This document shows, in pieces, positions 44,814-56,117 of a stretch of DNA of 64,000 bases (its first letter is position 1; every line of letters starts with the position of its first letter). The notes beneath the pieces were generated by a model. That model was not told the DNA's origin, searched no databases, and saw only the letters and a list, made by a program, of their open reading frames with translations. Location: assembly GCA_018417955.1 (NCBI GenBank), contig JACTVC010000015.1, positions 769,862 to 833,861 of the forward strand. The letters run 5' to 3'. The DNA comes from Laccaria trichodermophora. Its lineage: Eukaryota; Basidiomycota; Agaricomycetes; Agaricales; Hydnangiaceae. Both the position numbers and the translations under genes were made by a program.

Positions 44814-45070
44814 GTCCTTTTACTGGTCGTATTGAGAGCAACTTGGAGCAATCCCGGAGGCTTACTCCTGCTCCTTGATTACTCAGAGTACTTACCAGAG
44901 TATTAACTCTAGAACAGAGCTTCATGCGCAAACACGGAGCGTCGAACGAACCTCGAGGCTTGTCTCACAAAGTTGACCCCGCGTTGACATCAGACCCTCA
45001 TCGAACGTTGATCAGACCCTTAGACAGAAAGTCATCCGTCACGTGCAAGTCAATCAAAAATTGATATCAT

Positions 45071-45090
45071 TGACTAGTCATGACTAGTCA
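45071..45090. repeat. Right subterminal palindromes TGACTAGTCA of the hAT element
   Basis: Two exact, directly adjacent copies of the palindrome, matching the pair at the other end of the element. Confidence 0.7.
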
Positions 45091-45118
45091 TCAAAGTCAT
45101 GACCGTGACTATGTGTTT

Positions 45119-46123
45119 CTAGTCATGACCTTCCAACACTGCCTTTACCCCCCTCACCCCGTTGGGTGAGTTCCGCGCCAAAGATTTCATTTGATCTGTT
45201 TTTTTTTCCACGTCCATCCCTTGTATGCCACCTCTCCGCCTCCTCTGGTCTCGCTGTACATATTCTCTCGCCTCATTTCCACACGCGTCGGGAAGCCTGT
45301 CGATACCTCTTATACACGACTTCAATTGAGGTTTGTCTTTCCTAACGTAAAATGTGTTGCCCTTTACTAGTTCAGTAGCATCCGTAGTAGCCACTCATAT
45401 ATGTTTACCTCCTGAGATAATATCTAATCTCCCAACGAGTCCACTGCTTTTATAGTGGGATCCTGAGTTAGCATGGCCCTTCGCCACGTCGTTCCTTCGC
45501 CATTGACCCCTTCCTCGTGGCCTTCATTTTGAGCTCTCACAGGGAAAAGCTTAGGAGAAAGCCAGGGACATCGGACTCAATTCTCTTCAAATTTCGCACG
45601 ATTTGGATATCTTCCGACCCTCAGATTCTGACATACAACACAACAGTCTAAACGTTAATCCCATCGTTTCCTCATCGTTACCCCCTCAAAAAAAGGAGAG
45701 GGATTGACTCTCCGCGAAAAGCACGTCGACTTTACGTGGTGCTTGACAATAGAGTCAACCATGAGGCCTCACCCTCGTTTGAAGTTGAATGTGGGAAGAG
45801 ATGGAAAGGGTCGTCGAGCATGGGCACACCAGAACCACCACGGTGCGTAGTAGAGCAATGGATAGCCTCAAGAGTCAAGACCAGCTTGGGGGAGTCGCCA
45901 CCTACACGATCTCTTCATTCGCCACCGTTGACCACCGTCAATCCTCGCTATCCATCGCTTGGTCCCAGGCTTTTATCGAATCGCCAGCTCGCGACAAAAT
46001 CGCTGAGCCTACATAGATTCGTTGCGGTCACCTTTTACAGTTGAACCGTGAGCTTTGCGGACTCATCGATTGGAAACTATGCTTACTGTCCATTCAATTT
46101 AGATCGATTAAGCGGCTACATTC
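45119..46123. promoter_or_regulatory. Upstream region of TPR copy 5
   Basis: One kilobase without a supported gene. The last part holds the conserved leader intron of the TPR family (donor GTGAGCTTTGCGG near 46049, acceptor ATTTAG near 46101). The rest shows no recognised element. Confidence 0.45.
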
Positions 46124-47668
46124 ATGCCGTCTTTCTTCAAATTCCTCAGAGGCCTTATTTCGGCCAAGGATTCCTCTGCCACTTCTTTTTCTGCTGGTGT
46201 CAAGGCGTGGGTCAAATATGAGAAAACCCGCGAGTTGCGGTATCTGGAGCAGGCAATCCAGAATCACCAGGCAGCCTTGGATGCCCGCGTATCAGGTCAC
46301 CCTGGTCGAGCAGAATCTCTCTACCACACCGCTATGGCCCTTTGGGCGCAATGCGAACTTGGTGCGGTAACGAAGGAAGCCGCTACCATTGTGATATCGT
46401 ATTACGATGAGGCCCTTCGTCTCCTGCCACCGGTAGACAAGGCTGGACACCGAGCGATCATCCACAACAATCTTGGCCTTGTTTATTTCAGACTCTTCCG
46501 CCTCGGAGAGGAAAATCCGGAGGCTTTCCCTGACATTGGTCCCAACCTCGACAAAGCGATCGAAAACCACCGATCTGCACTAAAACTCAAAGCGGAGAGG
46601 GACGACCCAAATCGCCCAACGTCCCTTATTAACCTCAGCATTGCTCTTATTCAAAAAGACAACGAAGCTGATCTAACGCATGCCATTACCTACCTTGGTG
46701 AAGCTGTTGAGCTTTGCAACGGGAAGGCCAGCGATCGTCCTTCGCTCATTCTAGCCCTCAATAGCCTCGCAGAGGCGCACGATGGTCGCTACTATCATTC
46801 TGGAGACGTCGCGGATGTTGTGGGGCAAGTTGGCGCCCTGCGAAGGGTGCTAGACTTGTTGATGGGTGAGGGGAAAGGGCGGCTCATTCCGCTTCTCAAT
46901 TTGACAAACGGCCTCTGGAGGCTTTGCGAACAAGAGCCTGACCGTGGCGACGATTTGGAAGAGGCGGTTCATCGCGGTCAGGAGGCATTGAAACTCTCGG
47001 ATAAATCGGATAAAATAGCCCATTCCAATGTCCTCCTTACTCTCGCCGACGTCCTTTTCACTCGGTACACCCAAATCAACCAGAAGAGCGTTACGGATTT
47101 GGACCAAGCTATTCAATACTATCGCGAAGCCATCGATCCTGACCCTGGGGAGAGCCGCGATCCTGTTCTATACAGTAGCCTTGCCTCTGCCATTTATGTC
47201 CGTTGCCAGGACCTCGGGGAGGTGGATGGAGTAACCCTGGAACACGCCTTTTCGTACAACCTCGAGGCTTTACACGCATGCCCTCAGGATGACCCCCTGT
47301 ATCTGAAGATTCGGAACGACCTAGGGAGTATATATTTGGCACAACACAAGAATTCGGGACAAGAGGGTGACTTGGTCAAGGGCGTCCCGTCATCTGACGA
47401 TACCGTTGCTCCTCCACCTGACGAACAGGATTACGCCCACTTTACAGAGGCCTTTAAAGATGCGAAATGGATTTTCCAGGATAGGCGTGGGGGTCATTCG
47501 GAGGCATCAGACGAAACTGTCTCGACGAAGAGTCATTCGAGATCCCGGGCAGGGAGTGTTCGATCTCTTGCCAGCAGCGTTTCGGGAAGATCCATGGCGA
47601 GAAGTGTTTCGAGATCTTCAACGAGGCAACTGTCCCTTTCCCAGCCCCCTTTACCAACGTTAAAGTGA
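46124..47668 (+). CDS. TPR-repeat protein, family copy 5
   Basis: Single coding exon, 514 residues, beginning MPSFFKFLRGLIS. The family blocks are present (AGVKAWVKYEKTRELRYLEQ, AIENHRSALKLKAERDD, LDQAIQYYREAIDPDP, LEHAFSYNLEALHACPQD) but more diverged than between copies 1-3. The Ser/Arg-rich tail (SRSRAGSVRSLASSVSGRSM) is shared with copy 1, which suggests that this is the ancestral tail. It lies on the plus strand with its own leader intron. Scaffold function is inferred. Confidence 0.86.
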   Translation: MPSFFKFLRGLISAKDSSATSFSAGVKAWVKYEKTRELRYLEQAIQNHQAALDARVSGHPGRAESLYHTAMALWAQCELGAVTKEAATIVISYYDEALRLLPPVDKAGHRAIIHNNLGLVYFRLFRLGEENPEAFPDIGPNLDKAIENHRSALKLKAERDDPNRPTSLINLSIALIQKDNEADLTHAITYLGEAVELCNGKASDRPSLILALNSLAEAHDGRYYHSGDVADVVGQVGALRRVLDLLMGEGKGRLIPLLNLTNGLWRLCEQEPDRGDDLEEAVHRGQEALKLSDKSDKIAHSNVLLTLADVLFTRYTQINQKSVTDLDQAIQYYREAIDPDPGESRDPVLYSSLASAIYVRCQDLGEVDGVTLEHAFSYNLEALHACPQDDPLYLKIRNDLGSIYLAQHKNSGQEGDLVKGVPSSDDTVAPPPDEQDYAHFTEAFKDAKWIFQDRRGGHSEASDETVSTKSHSRSRAGSVRSLASSVSGRSMARSVSRSSTRQLSLSQPPLPTLK

Positions 47669-47974
47669 CCGCCAAAGCATTCGGAAACGAAATTATTACG
47701 ATTTTACCGTTTACTTATTGATTCTATCTGTATTTACATATTTATAGTCGGTTTTTATATATCCACTGGGTGGAATGAACGTGTATGGTTTTTGTATGAT
47801 TTTCTGTTGCCAACGCCTTACATAATTGAAGTAACCTTTCCGACCTGACCCACCGAACCTTGCCCTTGTAAGTCATCGTCTGAAGAATTGTTCAGACCAC
47901 TTTCACTCCGAATAGGCTCTTTTGAAGGGGAAACTCCGGGCGACACCAGCTCAGCGCTCAATCGCGTTAACTTG
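47669..47974. promoter_or_regulatory. Gap between TPR copy 5 and the SET-domain gene
   Basis: About 300 bp that must hold the 3' end of the TPR gene and the promoter of the methyltransferase. The frame of the latter is open from 47888, so an earlier start cannot be excluded. Confidence 0.4.
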
Positions 47975-50900
47975 ATGACTTTTAGCCCATCGCCTGGTCC
48001 AGGATGGGAGGCCTTGCAGCAAGGTGAGAACTTCAACGTTCATTATCAGTTTAACTCGAACTCCGTGCGAAATCGTGTAGAATCACAGGGTTCTTCAACC
48101 AATAACCCCTCTGAGGACGAACTGGATGACGCTGACGACGACGTCGACCAACTGTCTTTGGCGAGGAAGCGGAAAGGGACATCTCAGGGCGAACCACTTG
48201 TCAAACGCCCGCGATACATACCGCCGAGACCAAAACACGTAGAGAACACCGAAGGCGCGGGGAAAACATCATCGAGTGAGTCTCGTCAGTGTTGTTACTT
48301 GTTACCACAGACCGAAACGCGAGCAGGTCTTCTTGGTCGAGATGGTGGTACCAGCGAGGATGTACAATCAGGGAGACCTAAAGCGAGTAATAGAACTCTG
48401 GCATCTGGTCAGTTGTGTTGAACCCGTTCGTTTATTGCTACTTCAGCTCAAGCTCCAGCAGGAATTTCCCCGACTTTTTTTGGTCAAGATATCATACCCG
48501 GTGTAAATCGAAATGCGCAGGCGGGGCCGTCCAGGTTGAATACGGTACCTTCAAGCACGGCGCCGGTGTTGAAGATACGATCGAATGATTACGTTTCCTC
48601 AGCCAAGACCAGAGTCAAACGTAAACCAAAGGAATCGGCGAGGAGTTCCCAGTCGGACACTCCACCAGACCTTTCGAAACATTCACTTTCTGAGAGTGGG
48701 ACGAAAGGTAAAGGAAAGAGTGGCAACAAACTATCGGGTATAGTTTGCAGTTGTCCTTGTTTTATCCGAGCTAACCAGGCGTTCTAGAGTGGGGATCTAA
48801 ACCTGAAAGGTGGTCAGAGAGTGCATCGGCACCCGTTAGCAAACCCAAGCGTATGTCGCTATTTACTCATGAACCCCATGTTCTAAGTTGTCAGTAGGAT
48901 CTACACAAGCCCCGCCGAAAACAGTCGCTCCAGAAGATATCATTGATTTGACATCCTCTCCGCCTCCTATCACGAAACCCAGTTCAAATGAAGTAATCGA
49001 GCTATCTTCTTCCTCCGATGATTCCAAGGAGGTGGAGAAACCCGTTCTTGTGCGTTCATCAAAGGCGCGAAAGGACGGTCAGGTGGCTAGGAAGAGGCTG
49101 CCAGACATACCCAAGCCGAAGTCCATGGCTCTGTCTTCATTGGTAGATGAAACAAAGTCAAAAGAAGTGCCTAACAAACCCAAGCCCAGACCTATCGCCA
49201 AAGTCAAACCACAGGTCTTTGAGCTAAGCGATAGTGATGATGATGCGCCCGCCCGGCCAAATCAGAGCAAGAGAAACGGCGAGGTGCAGCTGGCATCGAC
49301 AAGCAAGACGTCTTCCGCGAGCAAAGCTTCGACTAACCTTCCGTCCACAAGCCAGCCTTCATCTAGGAGCAAGACGTCTCCAACGAGCGACATGTCTCCC
49401 ACAAACAAGACGCCTTCCTCAAGCAAAACCAGGGACGCCTCCAGTACCAGTAGCACGTCTCCCATTGTACCACCACCAGACTCAAGCGCATCCCCTGCTA
49501 AATCCTTGCCTCCTGCTCGCCGCGAATCAACAAGTGGCATACTATCTGAACTTGTGAACGAATGTGCTCTCGATTCCCGAAACAGCCCTCCTACGTCAGC
49601 TGCCAATGTACAAGGTGACGACAACGCAATGGACGTCGACCAAGACATAGACGTGAACATGGAACCTCCCCCGTCATCTTCTGTTTCTCCTCCTCGTTTA
49701 TCCCCTCCAGCACCTTCCCAGAGTGCATCAACACCCTTGGGACGTTTGCACCAGGACGTGGTTATCACGCGTCCTTTGCCGCTGCCAACTCCCGCAAAAG
49801 TGCTCGATAACCAAGTTGCTTCAACCAGCGCGAATTTAAACTCCCACTTTGTACAATGGCCACTCCCTCCTGTCAAACCACTACCGAAACACAAGCCTCC
49901 TGTCATTGGGTCGCTGTCGTTGGCTTCTGGCTCCACCCCTACACCCTCTACATCAGCTCTAACACCCAGCCGTCCGGGTACTTCTCTTAATGCCAAGCTT
50001 ACACCATTGACCTCGAAAACACATAGACTCTCAGCATCTGCGGCGTTTCAGCAGAAGATTCGATCCACACCAGTGAAGAATGCCACTCTGGTCGAGCCGG
50101 TGTCAACTGAGAAATTTACCCCTTCTACAATAGATGACCCCACAAAGACCACAGCCTCTACATCTTCCACCTCTACATCGTTACCAAAGTCAGCTTTTCC
50201 TTCCCCTTTGCAAGCGAAGTCTAGGCTATCTGCTTCGGATATGCTGAGGTCCTCGCGACCTGCAGCAACCCCTCCCACAGTGTTGCCTTCTTCCTCGCAG
50301 AAGCCTTCAACTTCACCATCAGTAGAATCTATCCCGTCAGAGGCAATGCAAAATAATCCTCCCACGGCATCTCAGAAGCCGCCTCTACCGCGTAAGAGTA
50401 TGCTTTCACAGATAACTCTGGCAAAGCAAGCTTCCCAGCCGATTGCTGCCTCCAGCACAGCACATTCCTCATTGCAGCCCACATTGATGCTTCCCGAGAC
50501 ACAGTTGGCCCCTCCAACCACTTGTGCTGCTGCGATGGAACAGCAATCTCAGAGTGAGGATGATGATTTGGCGGTGAGACAGGCCACACCTCTTCCACGC
50601 CAATCAGACTCTGTCGACATGCGTCCCTTGGAAGTCGCCCTAGGAATCCCTATACCTCCCCCTTTTACCTCTGGTACGTCCAGCATCAAGACCCAGCCCA
50701 TATCGCCTATGTTGCCCCGCAACTCAGTACGTCCTACCTGCTTTGTTCTTGTAATGACCTCATCTGATCTGTTTCTTCCAAAGGATCGCAAAGAAACGGA
50801 TGCACTGTCCGTCTCCTCCAACCCATCAAGTCGTGTACTGGCGCGCAAGAAACTGGTTTCGAGAAGGCGACAAGGGCAGCAGACACTTGCGGATATGATC

Positions 50901-53476
50901 ATAGAAGCTGGAAAGAACAACACGATGAGTGGACTGCCTGAGAATGAGAAAGGGAACTCGAAGGAGGAGGCCATTGACTTGACTGCCGATGACGATGTTA
51001 GTCCACTACCAGCAACAAAAGGTCGAACGGCAAAATCGTCTGAGCAGGTCCCGCTGCAGGATTCTTTGGATCATGACTTGAGCGGCGCAATTGGCCAATC
51101 GAAGCTGGTCATGCAATGGATTCAAAATGCTGCTGCTTCGAGTAAGGCTTCCAGTTCACGTTCTACCCCTTCGGCACCCGTCGCGGCTCCTCAGACTCCA
51201 GCTGTGGAAGTGGCTAATGAGAGATCGAGGTCGACAACAGATGAGCTTGCGCTCCGTCCCTTTCAAGGGGCCCTGCCTGAGGAAGAGGATGTTGAGCTGC
51301 CACAAGCATCTCCACCAGATTCACCACCTGTTCCGCCATCTGCTGATGAATCTCCTGACGGAGTCTATGCACCTTTAAATGAGCACTCGCATCACAATGC
51401 TGTCGATGAAAATGGGGCCGAATGGAGCAAAGGGGCGATGCTTGCTTCTTCAAAAGAGACTGGTGTGGTTAACTTACCTCGAAAGTCACACACGACCTCC
51501 ATGCCTGCCCTTTCTGCACGCCACAGCTTTCCTGGGAGGTTACCGGTCCCTTACTCAAGAGTCACTAACATCGCGACTTCCTTGGAGGGAGACTCATCTA
51601 TGCCTCCAGCTACTCCTGATATGTCAAATTTGACACAACCTACGCCACCTGTTCCCAATCGAGCAGTTTCGTTAGAGAGGTTGCCCGCGCATAGTGAGCT
51701 CCCCGTTCGGACTTCAAGTAGAAGCGAGTATTCAACGACTATCAAAGGTGCCATTGATAGTGGAATCTCTGCCAAATCCAAGGGGAAGCAGCGTGCTCTG
51801 CCTGAGGAACAGTCCGACGAAGAAGCTGAGATGGAAGTCGATGCCCTTCTCGAAACCCGGAGTGTATCTTCAGAGCCGGAACAAGTCACCTCAATACTCA
51901 AGGAGCACTCTTCATTCGCTGATCCGCTTCTGCTGGAGAGTGGACGGACGACCCCAGGGAGCATCCCTGAATTTCGTCGCTCGTCAAGGCGGTCTTCGAT
52001 GGGCGATCATACCGACGCTGATCTCGAAACAGACTATGAATCGTCTCCACCTTGCCGCACACCAGAAGACGTCCCAATCCCACCCGAGGGAAAGACATAC
52101 GGAGGTTTCCCCGCCATCACATGGAAGTCATTCCGTCAAGACCCCATCAACCTCGAGCGGAAATGTTACTTTGCCATGGACCTGCCTCATCATCTCCAAG
52201 ACCACATCAACAGCATGTCGGAGCGGATTCGGATGCACGAGACGATGCGAGAGATCCTCGAGTGCACCATCATGCAGAATACCACTGACGAGCCAGACGC
52301 ACCTCCCATTCAAGTGTTCAACGACATTGATGGCGAACCCACCCCGCCATGGGAGTTTTACTACACGAACCAGATGTGGCATGGGAACGGCGTGCCCCCG
52401 CCCGACGTGACGAAGTTGGAGAGCTGTGATTGTGTGGGGAAATGCGATCCGAGATCGTCGAAGCCTTGTGCGTGTTTGGAGAAGCAGAGGAGGTATTTGC
52501 AGAATCCGAGTGGGGACTTTCAGTATGATAAGGCTGGGAGGTTGAAGGAGAGTCAGTCTGATTATCCGATTTTTGAGTGTAATGATTTGTGTGGATGTGA
52601 TGAGGAGTGTCGGAATCGGGTGAGCATTTTTTCGTTCCGTGATGCATTACGATTTTTGACCAACCCTTTTTTTTTCTTTTTTTTTGTGTTAGGTCGTTCA
52701 ACAGGGACGAAAGGTTCAAGTCAACATTGCGAAGACTCTTAACAAAGGATGGGGTAGGTACTTCTACGCTTCCCATCATATTACATGGGTTTATTGTGGT
52801 ACCAAAAGGCGTCTTTGCAGGCACGAAAAAGATACCCGCTGGAACTTTTATAGGCATATACGCAGGAGAGCTGTTGACCAACGCAGAGGCTGAACAACGT
52901 GGGAAGTGAGTGCTCTCATCTTCAATAGAAGGGCCACTAACTAACGACTGACATACTAAAGGAAATACAATACATTCGGGCGGACGTACTTGTTTGATCT
53001 CGATTTTTATTATTTGAGGGGTCAAGAGGGTAAACAATGGGAGACGCAGTTCGTCGTGGATGCTTATCATGCCGGAAATGTATGTTTTTCCATGTTATAT
53101 TCACTGGCAACTGACAAATGTCCTTTTCTCATTCAACCAGTTCACCCGATTCCTGGTAAGTCCCATTCCCAAAACACATCAACCCACATCTGACACTAGA
53201 ATACAGAACCACTCATGCGATCCCAACTGCCGCTTAACGGCATGCTACATCAACGAGTCCAACATCGAGAAACCCCTTCTGACAGCGTTCACTCTCCGCG
53301 ACGTGGAGGCACACGAGGAACTCTCCTTCAGCTACTTTGGGGATCGAGCTGATGATGATGAGGAGAACGATGAGGGAGATGATGACGATGGGGAAGTCTC
53401 TGGGTCAAAGAGTGGAGCTGTGTATGAGAGTTGTAGATGTGGGTCCAAGAAGTGTAAGGGTGGTGCTTTCTTTTGA
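47975..53476 (+). CDS. SUV39/Clr4-type histone H3K9 methyltransferase with long disordered N-terminus
   Basis: A multi-exon gene encoding roughly 1,500 residues. About 1,200 N-terminal residues are Ser/Pro/Lys-rich and disordered. They contain SUMO-interaction-like motifs EDIIDLTSSP, NEVIELSSSSDD and EEAIDLTADDD. The C-terminus has a cysteine-rich pre-SET region (ESCDCVGKCDPRSSKPCACL, then YPIFECNDLCGCDEECRNRV). The SET domain follows, split by short introns: NKGWGVFAG, IGIYAGELLTN, TYLFDLDFYYL, FVVDAYHAGN and NHSCDPNC. A post-SET CRCGSKKCKG is at the end. This arrangement is that of heterochromatin H3K9 methyltransferases acting in the nucleus. No chromodomain was seen. An acidic insert (DDDEENDEGDDDDGE) lies between SET and post-SET. 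It is convergent with the E2 gene 55 bp downstream. Confidence 0.88.
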
Positions 53477-53531
53477 TACTGTGGTGGGCACGAAAGTAAC
53501 ATAGAATGTTCAAAAAGAGTATACAAGAATT

Positions 53532-54779
53532 CTAATCGTCCTCGATAACAATCACATCTCCCAGTTGCTTATTCGCCGTTACGCCCCTCCTCTGCCGCTT
53601 GCGTGTCGTTGGAGCTCGTGAACTCCCGCCCTCATCATCATCACCCAGCTCCAAGACCTGCGTCGACCCAGACCCAGACCCAGACGCTGCTGCCGTATTA
53701 GGTTCCTCCCTCCTCTTTCGCTTGCCCCTCGCCACAGCGCTCGACGTTCCCGCCGTTTCATCTCCCGAATCCAGAACAATAACCTCATCCGCAACTTCTA
53801 CCGGGCCAGGCGCAGCATTGGAACGCGTCGCGCGTGAGCTTGAGCTTGTTGAGCCTCGTGATGCAGTTGCCTCTGCGCGTTTCTTGCCCTTTGCTTTGCT
53901 GACTTTCGGTTGTGGTGGTGGTGGTGGTGGGGAACTAGGGACGACGATGGGTTTAGGTGGTAAAGCGTACATTTGCGTCCATTGGCGTGCGGTTGTGTCG
54001 TGGAGTTGGCGGTTGCGGGTGTATTGAGTGGCGATGGAGGGAACTGGGTAATGGAATGGGTGAATGAGTTATTGTTGAGCGGAAAGGTAGATATCACGAA
54101 CCAAGTGGGTCTTCTGCATTATTATAACAAGTAAATCAGTTTATTGGACTGGGAAAGGAAAGGAGAAAGTTGCGCACTTGGATTGGGGTCCGTGAGTAAA
54201 GAGGATAGGGAGAGCATGACTTTGAATAGAGATAGAGCAGGAGACCAGTTTTGTTTCAGAATGTCAATGCATATATTCCCCTGTTCGGAAATCTAGACTC
54301 TTATCGTCAGTATTTTAGACGAACGGAAACCCCAAAGGAGACCCAGCGTACATTCATGTGGTATATCCTGTGGAAGCGACGTCAACTTTTCATATGGCGT
54401 GATAAGTAGATAAGATGCGTACCTTGTCTTGAATATGGCTTTTGGCGCAGTAAACCTATCGTAAAAAAATCGTTGACACAACCACCTTCCTGAATAGATA
54501 AAAAGCTATAGACGCACGGATAATCTGGCGGTAGGATCACCTCCACATTAAACACCCCTCCTTCGTATACACTTCCTTCCGGACCAGGGATACATCCTTT
54601 CCAGAGATAAAGATTCTCCTCCGTCGGAGCTAACACAATCGCACCGAGGTCTTCTTTCTTGAGGTCCCCGATTTCACGGTGGATCCGCTTCATGGTCATC
54701 TGTTCGCGTGCAGTATTCTCAGGTGACAAGCGGGGTGAGCAATACTATTACTTACCGTTGACGATAGCGCTGGAGGCAT
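53532..54779 (-). CDS. E2 ubiquitin-conjugating enzyme with basic, SIM-like C-terminal tail
   Basis: Seven or so exons; the start is MPPALSST (54779) with an intron after 24 nt. The UBC fold is complete: [83 protein letters not shown] (active-site Cys in NICIDIL), [18 protein letters not shown] and [19 protein letters not shown]. Sequence style is of the UBE2D/E class. A ~140-residue low-complexity tail begins at MYALPPKP and contains basic clusters ([21 protein letters not shown]) and two SIM-like motifs ([20 protein letters not shown] at the very end). Class III-like architecture; the tail probably gives nuclear targeting and SUMO binding (inference). Confidence 0.87.
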
Positions 54780-56117
54780 GATTGAGTGTTCTAGAGATGT
54801 GGTAGGTGTGTTCTAGAGATGTTGTGATGGTTCAGAGGAAAGGTGTGCAGTCTCCGACTCCGACATCATCAAGTCAACACAACCTTCCGCGTATCACGGG
54901 ACCAGAGACGCATTGCTCGAGAGGGGAGGCTGGAGGACTTGTTGCAGTCGGAGTGCATCTGTGAACAGCGGTGAACTATGGTATTGCCCATTCTGAAAGT
55001 TCAACGTTCAACGTTCAACTTCAAGAGCTCGTATCAGTCTTCCGAAATGTCCTGGTTACCGTCCATGTCGAGTCAGGCGGCACAGAAAAGTTTTTTTTTC
55101 TTTCATGAAGACCATGCTCTTTACATGGCAAAAGACAATAGCATCCAAAAGACATTATAATTCTAAGCAAACACCATACAAAACGTAACAGTACAAAATA
55201 CAAAAGTAAAAGAGAGGTATCCATCAGACAGACGCTCAACTCGCTGACGAAGTCCCCCAAGCAGCTCATACGAGCACGCCCAGAAAGACCCACCAAACGT
55301 CCTCGAAGCCCCGCTTGCGCAAAGCCATGTTCTCAGTATAACGAGTGAGCGCGTAAAGTCATCGAGTGGATATGAAGATGCGGCATTTGTAAAAATGCGA
55401 GACTCGGTCAGTTTCTGTAAACAGATCCTGTTCGAGTATGTTCTAAAGAAACAGTTGATGGGGGCAGGCGAGGTTTATATACTTTTTTGATGATGGTCTG
55501 TGCGCGGGTTTGCGTGGCGCCACGTGATTGATCCGGGGATTCGTTTACCCGCCGCCGTTTGATGTGCCTCGAGCGCTTTTCGGCACTTCGTCTCAGCTCC
55601 CAAACCTCATCCGCGATTTTAGATCCAGTCTGTCCGGATAAATTCTGTAGCCTACATAGATATTAATGTACAGACAAATCTTATCAAATTTTGGCGGGGC
55701 CAGGTGCAACAAACCTCTGCACAGTCGAAAGGTGTCCGGATCCATTGCAGCCCTTTAACAGACAGAACCAGAAACGAGAAATATATAAGTATTATTCGAC
55801 AGCAAGACTCGGAAAGAAGAAAAAAATGGTATGTGCAGCCGCAGGTGCGCATCAATAGGACACACCACCAAGAAAGCAGCTAGGTTACTAACTAGGCGAG
55901 GCGAAGAAAAGTTGAGACGGATATATAGGATCAAGCGATGGCGTGTACAGGTATTGGAGGAGTTCTGATGTAAGGGTACAGGTACAATGGGACGAGAGGG
56001 GAATGAAAATCAAAGCAATTCAATGGAGGAGATGCTCAACCGCCACGAACAGACGGAAATCAAATTATGATTACGGGGGAGGAGGAAACAAGGGGATGGA
56101 ATGCAGAGTAATCATGG
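54780..56117. other. Intergenic, between E2 and Mo25 copy 1
   Basis: About 1.3 kb with no supported gene; readings here are short and lack family features. It includes the E2 promoter. Confidence 0.4.

Larger units (their letters stand above)
41465..45118 (-). mobile_element. hAT-superfamily DNA transposon, apparently complete
   Basis: About 3.65 kb containing one full transposase gene (41731-44813) bounded by related ends. The left end starts at or just before GTGATGTGCCGGTCATTGAC; the right ends near CGTGACTATGTG. Each end carries two copies of the palindrome TGACTAGTCA (41477-41486 and 41497-41506; 45071-45080 and 45081-45090), plus scattered GTCA/GTGACC motifs. Exact termini and the 8-bp target duplication expected of hAT elements could not be fixed by eye. 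Confidence 0.75.

Noticed and set aside
45119..45394. 91-residue minus-strand reading next to the hAT element
   Set aside because: No domain, splice or repeat support; composition resembles a chance reading.
49262..49996. 244-residue open reading on the strand opposite the methyltransferase
   Set aside because: It lies wholly antisense to the low-complexity Ser/Pro-rich coding region, which by composition leaves the opposite frame open. No family motifs.
55021..55296. 91-residue minus-strand reading between E2 and Mo25
   Set aside because: Hydrophobic chance reading in A/T-rich intergenic DNA, with no support.
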